From NCBI GenBank assembly GCA_016845305.1, contig JAERSW010000070.1:1-64000 (forward strand): a DNA stretch of 64,000 nucleotides, read 5' to 3'. The notes beneath the pieces were generated by a model, which worked only from the letters and a program-made list of their open reading frames with translations, ran no database searches and was not told the DNA's origin. The stretch comes from Acidimicrobiales bacterium (GTDB taxonomy: Bacteria; Actinomycetota; Acidimicrobiia; Acidimicrobiales; MedAcidi-G1). This document shows positions 8,876 to 16,568 of the stretch, one piece after another. Position 1 is the first letter of the stretch, and every line of letters starts with the position of its first letter. The translations under genes and the position numbers were made by a program.

Positions 8876-9663
8876 GCGTCCCGTCGAGGACCCTGTCGAT
8901 CGGCGGCGACCTGCTGGCCGGGCGGGTGGCGCTGGTGACCGGCGGGGCCTCGGGCATCGGCCTGGGCATGGCCACGGCCATGGCCCGCCACGGCGCCGCC
9001 GTCGTCCTCGCCTGCCGGCGGACCGAGACCGGCGAGCCGGCCGCCGAGGCGCTCCGCACCGACGGCCACGACGCCACCTGTGTCCGCTGCGACGTGACCC
9101 GGTCCGACGACGTGCACGCGGCGGTGACCGCCACGCTGGAACGACACGGCCGACTGGACTGCCTGGTCCACAACGCGGTGGCCGGCCAGACCGCCGGCCC
9201 GTTGCAGCACGCCTCCGACGACGGGTGGCGGATGCTGCTCGCCTCGTCGCTCCGGGCCTCGTTCGACTGCGCCCGGGCCGCGCACGGCGCCCTTCGGGAG
9301 GCCGATGGCTCGTTGGTGCTGCTGACCTCGGCTGCCGGGATGGAGGGCAGTGCGGCGATGCCGCTCTACGGGGCGGTCAAGGCCGCCCAGCGGGGGCTGG
9401 CCAAGGGGCTGGCCGACGAGTGGGGTCCGGACGGGATCCGGGTCAACTGCGTGGCTCCGGTGGCCCGCACCCCGGCGCTGGCCGGCGCCATCGACGCCGA
9501 TCCGTCACTGGGCACGCGGCTGGAGGCACGGACGCCGCTGGGCCGCATCGGCGACCCGGTGGACGACATCGGTCCGATCGCCGTGTTCCTGGCGTCGGAC
9601 CTGTCGCGGCACGTGACCGGACAGACGGTGTCGGTCGACGGCGGTGGGTTCCGGGGCCTCTGA
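8872..9663 (+). CDS. SDR family oxidoreductase
   Basis: Intact short-chain dehydrogenase of 263 residues: TGGASGIGLGMA at the N-terminus, HNAVAG in place of NNAG, catalytic serine in LLTSAAGMEG, YxxxK in LYGAVKAAQRGLAKGLA, and the FabG-like tail FLASDLSRHVTGQTVSVDGG. Likely a 3-oxoacyl reductase or hydroxyacyl dehydrogenase type enzyme; the substrate is unknown. The GTG start overlaps the stop of the degenerate SDR upstream, which suggests a paired or heteromeric arrangement. It ends before a strong hairpin and a convergent whiB. Confidence 0.9.
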   Translation: MSVPSRTLSIGGDLLAGRVALVTGGASGIGLGMATAMARHGAAVVLACRRTETGEPAAEALRTDGHDATCVRCDVTRSDDVHAAVTATLERHGRLDCLVHNAVAGQTAGPLQHASDDGWRMLLASSLRASFDCARAAHGALREADGSLVLLTSAAGMEGSAAMPLYGAVKAAQRGLAKGLADEWGPDGIRVNCVAPVARTPALAGAIDADPSLGTRLEARTPLGRIGDPVDDIGPIAVFLASDLSRHVTGQTVSVDGGGFRGL

Positions 9664-9679
9664 GCGGCTCCGGTGCCGG

Positions 9680-9698
9680 CCGGTCGCTCGGCGACCGG
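9680..9698. terminator. Putative bidirectional terminator hairpin
   Basis: CCGGTCGC TCG GCGACCGG is an 8-bp perfect stem with a 3-nt loop between the convergent SDR and whiB genes. There is no T-run. Confidence 0.55.
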
Positions 9699-9712
9699 TG
9701 CGAGCCGGTGGG

Positions 9713-10051
9713 TCAGCCGACCTCGGCGAGGGCGGCGGCGGCCCGACGGGCGGCCACCTGGCGGCGCCCGATGATCGGGGTGGTGGGGGCGAAGCCGGCC
9801 GTGGCCCGCTCGGCCTCCGACTCGCCACCCCAGAAGCCCAGCTCGCGGTGGTCGCGGGCGTGCTGCTTGCACGTGTCCATGGCCGGACAGGCGGCGCACA
9901 GCTCGGCGGCGCGTGCCTCCCGTCGGACCCGGGCCTCGGGACGCTCCGCGAACGGGGCGAAGAACAGGTCGCTCTTGCCCCGGCACAGGACGTCGTCCAC
10001 CCAGGACATGGTCTGCGAGTCGACGTACAGGTTCGCCGCTGCGTCTGACAT
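9713..10051 (-). CDS. WhiB-family iron-sulfur transcription factor
   Basis: The 112-residue protein has the four cysteines that bind a [4Fe-4S] cluster (one in VLCRGKSDLFF, then LCAACPAMDTC) and the GFWGG turn, followed by a basic tail RRQVAARRAAAA that would contact DNA. WhiB proteins are confined to Actinomycetota and their phages and bind the main sigma factor. Which WhiB subclass this is cannot be decided. Unlike many genes here it has a strong Shine-Dalgarno sequence (GGAGGGAG, 6 nt before ATG 10051), so a leadered transcript is expected, probably starting in the A+T-rich island upstream. Confidence 0.93.
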   Translation of the reverse strand: MSDAAANLYVDSQTMSWVDDVLCRGKSDLFFAPFAERPEARVRREARAAELCAACPAMDTCKQHARDHRELGFWGGESEAERATAGFAPTTPIIGRRQVAARRAAAALAEVG

Positions 10052-10182
10052 GGTCTGCTCCCTCCGGGACGACGACCTGGCCGCCGGTTGCGTCCGGGCC
10101 CCTCGCCCGTCCGGTCGGCCGCCCGTCGTCCCCGTGATCTGACGGACCGTCCGATGGTAGGAACCGGCCCGGACGCGCTCCA

Positions 10183-10235
10183 GTGATTCACGATGATTGT
10201 TAGAGAACCTATCTATCTGTAATGGTGATTATGAG
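10183..10235. promoter_or_regulatory. A+T-rich island, probable promoter region of whiB
   Basis: The gap 10052-10349 holds one stretch far richer in A+T than anything near it. On the minus strand TTACAG (10217-10222) is followed 18 bp later by AATCAT. On the plus strand TTGTTA (10197-10202) is followed 17 bp later by TAATGG. Either could be a promoter, and direction is undecided. The rest of the gap shows no gene. Confidence 0.35.
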
Positions 10236-10349
10236 CCCCAGACCGGATACGTCCCCACGATGACCGTCGGGTAGCAACACAGGCGCCGGACCCGCCGAGG
10301 CACCACGGACGACATGGCACCCGGTTCCACCGGCTGGCAGAGTGCCCGG

Positions 10350-11375
10350 GTGAGCGATGCCGCCTCCTCCCGCCCCTCCCCCGACGGGCCCTTCTTCGAG
10401 GAACTCGCCGTCGGGCAGGTCCTCGACCCGGCACCGGCGGTGACCATCGGTCCCGGTGAGGCCGCCGCCTATCAGGCCATCTGCGGCGACCCCCTGGCCA
10501 CCTCGCTGAGCCGGCCGCTGGCCGAAGCGGTCACCGGCCGGCCGGGAGCACTCGTCAACCCGGCGTTGGTGCTGCACATCTCGATCGGCCAGAGCACGGT
10601 GGCCACCCGCCAGGTCATCGCCAACCTCTTCTACCGGGGCGTGGCACTCCACCGACCCGTCCGCCTCGGCGAGACCCTCCGTAGCACGGTCACCATCCGG
10701 GGCCTGCGCGAGCTCAGCCGCCGGGAGGACCGACCCGCCCGCGGCCTCGTCCTGCTCGGGATCCACACCACCTGCCTCGACGACGGAGCCACGGTGGCCG
10801 ACTACGAGCGGTGCGCCATGCTCCGATTCCGCGATCCGGAGGCCACCACCGGGCACGACGACGACCTCGGCGGCGCCGAGCCCGACATCGACCTCGACGC
10901 CTGGGCCGACCTGGCCCCCGACTGGGACGCGGCGCCGCTCCGACCCGCTCGGCCGGTCGACCCGCCCGACGGCGAGCGCCGCACCGACCCGCTGCGCGAC
11001 ACCGTGACGAGCGCCCCGGAGCTGGCCCGTCTCAGCCAGAACCTCGCCGCCGTGCACCGCGACCGGACCCTCGGACCCGGCGGACGACGCCTCGTCTACG
11101 GCGGCCACACCATCGGCCTGGCCCAGGCGTCGCTCTGCCGCCTGTTTCCCGACACCGGCACGATCCTCGGCTGGCAGTCCTGCGACCACCCGGCCCCCGT
11201 CTTCGAGGACGACGTGCTGTCCTTCCACCACACCGTGCTCGAGGAACGGATGCTGGACGAGCGGCCCTCCGGCTCGGGTCGGCTGCGTGCCGTCCGCGTC
11301 GAGGTCGACGCCGAGCGCGCCGACGGTTCGACGGACGCCGTGCTGGACTGGCGCCTCGTCTCCTGGGGGGCCTGA
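10350..11375 (+). CDS. MaoC-like double-hotdog hydratase, mesaconyl-CoA hydratase-like
   Basis: The fold begins at FFEELAVGQVLDPAP. The second hotdog domain carries RRLVYGGHTIGLAQASL, which aligns by eye with the catalytic segment RIVYGGHIISLARSL recalled from Chloroflexus mesaconyl-C1-CoA hydratase (Mch); overall length (341 residues) also fits. Mch interconverts mesaconyl-C1-CoA and beta-methylmalyl-CoA. The convergent neighbour resembles the partner enzyme Mct, which strengthens the call. GTG 10350 is preferred because it leaves a short N-terminus and has CAGAGT 6 nt upstream; ATG 10314 is the alternative. Confidence 0.7.
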   Translation: MSDAASSRPSPDGPFFEELAVGQVLDPAPAVTIGPGEAAAYQAICGDPLATSLSRPLAEAVTGRPGALVNPALVLHISIGQSTVATRQVIANLFYRGVALHRPVRLGETLRSTVTIRGLRELSRREDRPARGLVLLGIHTTCLDDGATVADYERCAMLRFRDPEATTGHDDDLGGAEPDIDLDAWADLAPDWDAAPLRPARPVDPPDGERRTDPLRDTVTSAPELARLSQNLAAVHRDRTLGPGGRRLVYGGHTIGLAQASLCRLFPDTGTILGWQSCDHPAPVFEDDVLSFHHTVLEERMLDERPSGSGRLRAVRVEVDAERADGSTDAVLDWRLVSWGA

Positions 11376-11396
11376 GCGCCAACCCCTCCGGGACCC

Positions 11397-12620
11397 TCAG
11401 GCCGAGGCCACCGCCACGGCACCCCGGTCCACGAGCGCCCCGAAGGCCGCCGCCGAGATCCCCAGGTCGCCCACCAGGACCTCCTCCGTGTGCTGTCCGA
11501 GCAGCGGCGCGGTCGCTGCGGCGCGGTCGGTACCGGCCGAGGCGAAAGCCAGTGGCGAGCCGGGCACCAGGTGGCGGCCCACGCCCGGCTGGTCCAGTTC
11601 GGCGAACAGCGGGTTGGCCACCGAGCAGCGGGGATCCTCGTCCACCATCTCGGCCACCGTGCGGTACGGGCCCCAGCAGACGCCGTGGGCATCGAGGCCC
11701 GCGGCCACCTCGGCCAGCGTGCGGGCCGCGAACCACGGGGCGAAGACCTCGCACAGGCGGTCGGTGGCCAGGTACCGCTCGCCCTCGTCGGCGAAGTCGA
11801 CGCCCAGCTCGTCGGCCAGGGCGGCCACCTCGTCGGCCGTGCCGGTGGCCGCCTGCAGGCCCCGCCACTGCTTGGGGCTGATGGCCACCACCATGGTCCG
11901 CCGCCCGTCGCCGGTGGTGAAGTCCCGGCCGAACGCCCCGTAGATGGCGTTGCCCACCCGGTCGCGCACCTCGCCGTTGACCTGCGCCTCGGCGAGGTTG
12001 CCGAGCGCACCCACGGTGGCCAGCGCCACGTCGGCCAGGGCGATGGTGATGACCTCGCCGCCGCCGCCGAGCAGGCGCCGGCGATCCGCGGCCAGCAGCC
12101 CCACGGCGGCCATCTGCCCGCACACCAGGTCCCAGGCCGGGACCACGTTGTTGACCGGCCGGGGGTCGTCCGGGTGGCCGGTCATGTCGGGGTAGCCGAC
12201 GGCGCAGTTCACCGTGTAGTCCAGCGCCGTGGTGCCGTCGTGGCTGCCGGTGACCACCACCATGACGAGGTCGTCGCGCCGCTCCCGCAGGCGTTCGGGA
12301 TCCATCCAGCCCGCGGCCGGGAAGTTGGTCAGGAAGTTGCCGGCGTCGACGACCAACTCGGTGAGCAGGTCCTGGACCTCGGGATCGCGGAGGTCGACGG
12401 CCACCGACCGCTTGCCGCGGTTCAGGCCGTTCCAGTAGAGGCTGACCCCGTCCTCGGTGAGCGGCCAGCGACGGTGGTCGATGCCGCCGCCGACCTGATC
12501 GAAGCGGACGACGTCGGCGCCCAACTGGGCCAGGGTCATCCCGCCGGAGGGCGCGGCCACGAAGGCCGTCCCCTCGACGACCCGCAGGCCGTCCAGTGGC
12601 CGCTCCGACCCGCCGGTCAT
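11397..12620 (-). CDS. mct: Mesaconyl-CoA C1-C4 CoA-transferase-like protein
   Basis: Type III CoA-transferase of about 407 residues. Segments LRVVEGTAFVAAPSGGMTL, AQLGADVVRFDQVGGGID, NGLNRGKRSVAVDLR and PAWDLVCGQMAAVGLLAA closely match what I recall of Chloroflexus Mct, which moves CoA from C1 to C4 of mesaconate in the 3-hydroxypropionate bicycle. This is a recollection, not an alignment. ATG 12620 is preferred over GTG 12632 because GGTGGGG precedes it. The Mch-like hydratase is convergent at 11375, and the selenoprotein gene lies directly upstream, close enough for co-transcription. Confidence 0.75.
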   Translation of the reverse strand: MTGGSERPLDGLRVVEGTAFVAAPSGGMTLAQLGADVVRFDQVGGGIDHRRWPLTEDGVSLYWNGLNRGKRSVAVDLRDPEVQDLLTELVVDAGNFLTNFPAAGWMDPERLRERRDDLVMVVVTGSHDGTTALDYTVNCAVGYPDMTGHPDDPRPVNNVVPAWDLVCGQMAAVGLLAADRRRLLGGGGEVITIALADVALATVGALGNLAEAQVNGEVRDRVGNAIYGAFGRDFTTGDGRRTMVVAISPKQWRGLQAATGTADEVAALADELGVDFADEGERYLATDRLCEVFAPWFAARTLAEVAAGLDAHGVCWGPYRTVAEMVDEDPRCSVANPLFAELDQPGVGRHLVPGSPLAFASAGTDRAAATAPLLGQHTEEVLVGDLGISAAAFGALVDRGAVAVASA

Positions 12621-12642
12621 CGGGGACCCCACCGCCGACGGC

Positions 12643-13101
12643 TCAGGCCGCCGACAGCTCCCGGATGTCGTCGAGGACCACCTGGGCGTGGGCCTCGAGG
12701 TCCTCGCCGGCCAGGTCGTAGGCCCGCGCGATGGTCCCCTCGGGATCGATCAGGTAGGTGATGCGACGCGGCCAGGGCTTCTCCTCCTGCTCGGCCCCGT
12801 AGGCCCGGCCCATTTCCTTCGTGGTGTCGGCCAGCAGCCGGTACGGAAAGCCCTGGTCGTCGGCGAAGTGCTTCTGCGCCTCGACGTCGTCGAAGCTGGC
12901 GCCCACGATGACGGCGCCGGCCTCGCTGTAGTCCGGGGTTCGGTCACGGAACCCCCCGCCCTGGATCGTTCAACCGGGGGTCGATGCGATCGGATACCAC
13001 CACAGCGCCACCCAGTGGCCGCGCAGGCTGTCGAGGGTGACGACCTCGCCGTCCTGGTCGGGAACGGCGAAGTCGGGTGCGGGGGTTCCCGGTTCGAGCA
13101 T
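12643..13101 (-). CDS. Peroxiredoxin (AhpC/TSA, BCP-like) with in-frame TGA: probable selenoprotein
   Basis: Read through one TGA, this is a complete 152-residue thiol peroxidase. MLEPGTPAPDFAVPD opens the thioredoxin fold, and WWYPIASTPG runs to position 43. TGA (12972-12970) is codon 44, exactly where TPGC carries the peroxidatic cysteine, and the frame continues TIQGGGFRDRTPDYSEAG and then VGASFDDVEAQKHFADD, FPYRLLADTTKEMGRAYG and PRRITYLIDPEGTIA to a normal C-terminus. No cysteine occurs anywhere in the chain, and the usual resolving position (TPGCTxxxC) is glycine. A SECIS-like hairpin lies at the right distance. AGGAGA, 9 nt before ATG 13101, is the Shine-Dalgarno sequence. A nonsense mutation cannot be excluded without finding selA/B/C/D in the genome. 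Confidence 0.85.
12935..12955 (-). promoter_or_regulatory. SECIS-like hairpin downstream of the in-frame TGA
   Basis: On the minus strand GGGGTTC CGTGACC GAACCCC forms a 7-bp perfect stem with a 7-nt loop. The loop starts 22 nt after the TGA and has G as its second base. Both agree with the published bacterial SECIS model (apical loop about 16-37 nt after UGA, G in the first two loop positions). It lies within the coding sequence, as bacterial SECIS elements do. Confidence 0.7.
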
Positions 13102-13236
13102 CGGTGGCGGTCTCCTGGGTCCGGATCCTGGTGGTCGAGGACGCGGGTCCGCCGGGCCGGTGCCTCTCCGCTCAGGATGGCCGGTGGAGGCCGCCGGGGC
13201 CAACCCCTGCCACCGGAGCTCTCGAAGCGACGGGCC

Positions 13237-14709
13237 TCAGGCCAGCCAGGAGATGGCCTGCACCTCGCTGTAGGCCTCCAGGCCGGCCACGCCGCGGTCC
13301 CGACCGACGCCCGACAGCTTGAAGCCCCCGAACGGGGCATCGGTGTGGAGGAGCACGCTGTTCAGGGCCACGCTCCCCGACCGGATCCGTCCGGCGATCC
13401 GCAGGGCCCGGGCGTTGTCGCCGCTGTACACGTAACTGGCCAGGCCATAGTGCGAGTCGTTGGCCAACGCCACCGCCTCGTCATCGTCGTCGTGGGCCAG
13501 CACCACCACCACGGGGCCGAACGCCTCCTCGCGCACGGCGTGCATGTCGGCCGTGCAGTCGGCCAGCAGGGTCGGCGCCACGAAGTAGCCCGGCAGGTCC
13601 GGGCGCTCGCCGCCGCACACCAGGGTTGCGCCGGCGTCGACCCCGCCCCGGACGAACGCCTCGACGCTGTCGCGCTGCTGCTCGCTGACCAGCGGCCCGA
13701 CCAGGGTGTCGCGTTCGGTGGCGTCGCCCACCTTGAGCATCCCGGCCACCGCGGTGAGGTTGCCCACCAGCTCGTCGACCCTGCTGCGGTGGCAGATGAC
13801 CCGGGTGGGGGCGGTACAGATCTGGCCGCTGTGGAAGCCCCACACGCTGGCGATGGCGCCCACCGCCTTGCCGAGGTCGGCGTCGTCGGTCACCACCATG
13901 GCGCCCTTGCCACCCAGCTCCATGAGGACGCGGGTCATGGTCGGCGCCCCGTCCGACATGATCCGAGCGCCCACCGACGAGGATCCGGTGAAGCTCACCA
14001 TGTGCACGTCGGGCGAGGCGATGAGCGCCGACGGAGCCTCGGTGCCGGCCGAGGTGAGGATGTTCACCACGCCTGGCGGGAAGCCCGCCTCGACCACGGC
14101 CTCGCCGAGGCGGAGCACGGCCAGGGGGTCCTGGGGGGCGGGCTTGATGATGCAGGTGTTGCCCATGGCCAGCGCCGGAGCCAGCTTCCCGGCCACGTTG
14201 ACCAGGGGGAAGTTGTACGAGGTGATACAGGCCACCACGCCGACGGGGCGGCGGTAGACGGCGGCGCCCACCAGGCCGGCCGGACCGAGGGCCGACGCCG
14301 CGGCGGTCGCCGGCATCTCGGCCCGGTCGAGGTTCCGGGGGATGGCGTACTGGGCGTAGCGGTCGGCCAGGTTGGGCCCGACCTGCATGGTCTCGGCCAC
14401 GTTGATGGTGGCGCCCGTCTCGGCCTGGACCAGCGGCGCCCACGTCGGGGCCTGCGCCCGGAGGACGTCGGCGAGGCGCTGGAGCATGGCGCCCCGCTCG
14501 GCCGGTGGGGTGGCCGCCCAGCCGGGCAGCGCCGCATTGGCCGCGGCGATGGCGGCCTCGGCGTCGGCCACCGTGCCGTCGGGAGCGTGGCCCACCACCT
14601 GCGTGGTGTTGGGGTCCACGATCTCGTAGGTCGACGCGGTGGCCGTCCACTCGCCGCCGATCAGGAGGCGCCACTCCTCCTGCGGGTCGATGGTCCTGGC
14701 GTCGCCCAT
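13237..14709 (-). CDS. NAD(P)-dependent aldehyde dehydrogenase
   Basis: Oxidises an aldehyde to the acid. The 490-residue protein has the cofactor region TSYNFPLVNVAGKLAPALAM, the general-base glutamate in LMELGGKGAMVV, the catalytic cysteine in FHSGQICTAPTRV and the C-terminal FGGFKLSGVGRDRG. It resembles the benzaldehyde/vanillin dehydrogenase side of the family, but the substrate is not decided. ATG 14709 is chosen because GGGAGG lies 9 nt upstream. An inverted repeat (14734-14752) lies in the divergent region shared with the amidohydrolase at 14820. The 135 bases down to the peroxiredoxin show no gene. Confidence 0.92.
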   Translation of the reverse strand: MGDARTIDPQEEWRLLIGGEWTATASTYEIVDPNTTQVVGHAPDGTVADAEAAIAAANAALPGWAATPPAERGAMLQRLADVLRAQAPTWAPLVQAETGATINVAETMQVGPNLADRYAQYAIPRNLDRAEMPATAAASALGPAGLVGAAVYRRPVGVVACITSYNFPLVNVAGKLAPALAMGNTCIIKPAPQDPLAVLRLGEAVVEAGFPPGVVNILTSAGTEAPSALIASPDVHMVSFTGSSSVGARIMSDGAPTMTRVLMELGGKGAMVVTDDADLGKAVGAIASVWGFHSGQICTAPTRVICHRSRVDELVGNLTAVAGMLKVGDATERDTLVGPLVSEQQRDSVEAFVRGGVDAGATLVCGGERPDLPGYFVAPTLLADCTADMHAVREEAFGPVVVVLAHDDDDEAVALANDSHYGLASYVYSGDNARALRIAGRIRSGSVALNSVLLHTDAPFGGFKLSGVGRDRGVAGLEAYSEVQAISWLA

Positions 14710-14733
14710 GTGCTGGTGTCCTCCCGGCGGCCC

Positions 14734-14752
14734 ACCTGACGCCCCGTCAGGT
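14734..14752. promoter_or_regulatory. Inverted repeat, putative TetR-type operator
   Basis: ACCTGACG CCC CGTCAGGT has perfect 8-bp arms around a 3-bp centre, extendable as CCCAC/GTGGG with one bulge. It lies between the divergent aldehyde dehydrogenase and amidohydrolase genes. Size and symmetry fit a dimeric repressor site; no regulator gene is adjacent. Confidence 0.55.
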
Positions 14753-14805
14753 CGTGGGCCGATCGTACCGACGGGCCCCGTGCGGTCCCCCACCGGCACG
14801 GTCAC

Positions 14806-14811
14806 TACGGT
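14806..14811 (+). promoter_or_regulatory. Putative -10 box (TACGGT)
   Basis: TACGGT lies 8 nt before ATG 14820, without a Shine-Dalgarno sequence. It is the same spacing as at the P450 gene. Confidence 0.4.
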
Positions 14812-14819
14812 CGGCGCCC

Positions 14820-16526
14820 ATGCACGATCTGGTGGTCCGGGGTGGCTGGGTGGTCGACGGAACGGGCGCCGAGCGCGTCCGGGCCGACGTGGCCGTCGAC
14901 GACGGTCGGATCTCCGCCATCGGTCCCGACGTGGGACCCGGCGCCCGAGACCTGGACGCCGACGGCCGGATGGTGTGCCCGGGCTTCGTCGACGTCCACA
15001 CCCACTACGACGCCCAGGTCTTCTGGGACGGCACCCTCAGCCCGTCGCCGCTGCACGGCGTCACGTCTGTCATCGGCGGCAACTGCGGCTTCACCATCGC
15101 CCCCCTGTCCGACGATCCGGCCGACGGCGAGTACCTGATGCGGATGCTGTCGCGCGTCGAGGGCATGCCCCTGGAGTCGCTGCGCACCGGCGTGCCGTGG
15201 GACTGGCGGACCACCGCCGAGTACCTCGACGCCGTCGACCCCCTGCTGGCCGTCAACGCCGGCTTCAAGGTCGGCCACTCGGCCATCCGCCGGGTGGTGC
15301 TGGGCGACGAGGCCACCGAGCGGGAGGCCACCGACGACGAATTGGCCGCCATGGTCGACCTGCTCCGCGATGGCCTGGCGGTCGGCGCCATGGGCTTCTC
15401 GTCCACGTGGTCGACCACCCACAACGACCTGGAGGGTCGTCCGGTCCCCAGCCGGTGGGCGTCACGGGAGGAGGTCCTGGCCCTGTGTGCCGTGCTCCGC
15501 GACTTCCCCGGTACCAGCCTGGAGATGCTGGCCGCGGCCGGCGGGCCCACCGACGAGGAGTCGAAGGCCCTGCTGTGCGACATGTCGCTGGCCGCCGGCG
15601 GACGCCAGGTCAACTGGAACGTCATGCAGGTCACGGCCAACAACGTCGACGAATGCCTGGCCAAGCTGGACGCCTCGACCTACGCCGCCGAACGTGGGGC
15701 GAAGGTGGTGGCCCTGACCGTCCCCATGGTCATCGCGGCGCGCCTGTCGTTGGCCAGCGGCTTCGTGCTGGACGCCATCCCCGGCTGGCGCGAGGTCATG
15801 TTCATGCCGCACGAGGACAAGAAGCGGGTCCTGGCGGACCCGGAACAGCGTCGCCGCCTCGACGAGCTGGCCCAGGGCGACCATCCGTTCCGACGCCTGG
15901 CCCGGTGGGGCGCCATGACCGTGTTCGACACGGTGGCCCCGGAGAACGATGGCTGCGCCGGTCGCACCGTGGCCGACATCGCGGCGGAGCGGGGCTGCGA
16001 GCCCTTCGACGCCCTGCTCGACGTGGCCCTGGCCGACGACCTGCTCACCTCCTTCGGCTTCCCCGACACGGCGGCCAGCCGGGAGGACTGGGAGGCCCGG
16101 GTCGCCATCTGGCGCGACGGGCGGGCGGTGATCGGCGCCTCGGACGCCGGCGCCCACCTCGACCTGCTGGCCACCTTCAACTACCCCACCCGGGTGCTGG
16201 CCGAGCCGGTGCGCGACCACGGGCTGCTGTCGTTCGAGGAGGCCGTCCACCGCATGACCGCCGTACAGGCCGACCTGTACGGCCTCGTCGACCGGGGCCG
16301 CCTGGCCGAGGGTGCCCACGCCGACGTGATCCTCGTCGACGAAGAGGCCGTGGCCTCCGACCCGATCGCCATGCGGCCCGACCTGCCCGGCGGCGCGGCG
16401 CGGCTCTACGCCGGTGCGTCGGGCATCGACGACGTGCTGGTGGCCGGTGTGCCCGTGGTGGCCGACGGCGCGCTCACCGACCACCGGCCCGGCCGGGTGC
16501 TGCGCAGCGGCACCGACAGCCGCTGA
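14820..16526 (+). CDS. N-acyl-D-amino-acid deacylase-type amidohydrolase
   Basis: A 568-residue metal-dependent hydrolase. It has the N-terminal composite domain (MHDLVVRGGWVVDGTG), the metal-binding VDVHTHYDAQVFWD, the cysteine region IGGNCGFTIAPL typical of D-aminoacylases, and the later aspartate in GASDAGAHLDLL. The group cleaves N-acyl-D-amino acids, and some members act on other amides, so the substrate is tentative. It is divergent from an aldehyde dehydrogenase across a palindrome, and 42 bases upstream of an O-methyltransferase on the same strand. A short tandem duplication of CTGACCC occurs at the stop. Confidence 0.88.
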   Translation: MHDLVVRGGWVVDGTGAERVRADVAVDDGRISAIGPDVGPGARDLDADGRMVCPGFVDVHTHYDAQVFWDGTLSPSPLHGVTSVIGGNCGFTIAPLSDDPADGEYLMRMLSRVEGMPLESLRTGVPWDWRTTAEYLDAVDPLLAVNAGFKVGHSAIRRVVLGDEATEREATDDELAAMVDLLRDGLAVGAMGFSSTWSTTHNDLEGRPVPSRWASREEVLALCAVLRDFPGTSLEMLAAAGGPTDEESKALLCDMSLAAGGRQVNWNVMQVTANNVDECLAKLDASTYAAERGAKVVALTVPMVIAARLSLASGFVLDAIPGWREVMFMPHEDKKRVLADPEQRRRLDELAQGDHPFRRLARWGAMTVFDTVAPENDGCAGRTVADIAAERGCEPFDALLDVALADDLLTSFGFPDTAASREDWEARVAIWRDGRAVIGASDAGAHLDLLATFNYPTRVLAEPVRDHGLLSFEEAVHRMTAVQADLYGLVDRGRLAEGAHADVILVDEEAVASDPIAMRPDLPGGAARLYAGASGIDDVLVAGVPVVADGALTDHRPGRVLRSGTDSR

Positions 16527-16568
16527 CCCACTGACCCCCCACTGTTTGCCCCCGCTGGAGCCCACGCC

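Noticed and set aside
12643-13203. The peroxiredoxin region as a pseudogene or as two separate small genes
   Set aside because: Both halves are in the same frame, the only interruption is a TGA exactly at the catalytic codon, the rest is intact, and a SECIS-like hairpin follows. A nonsense mutation remains the fallback explanation.
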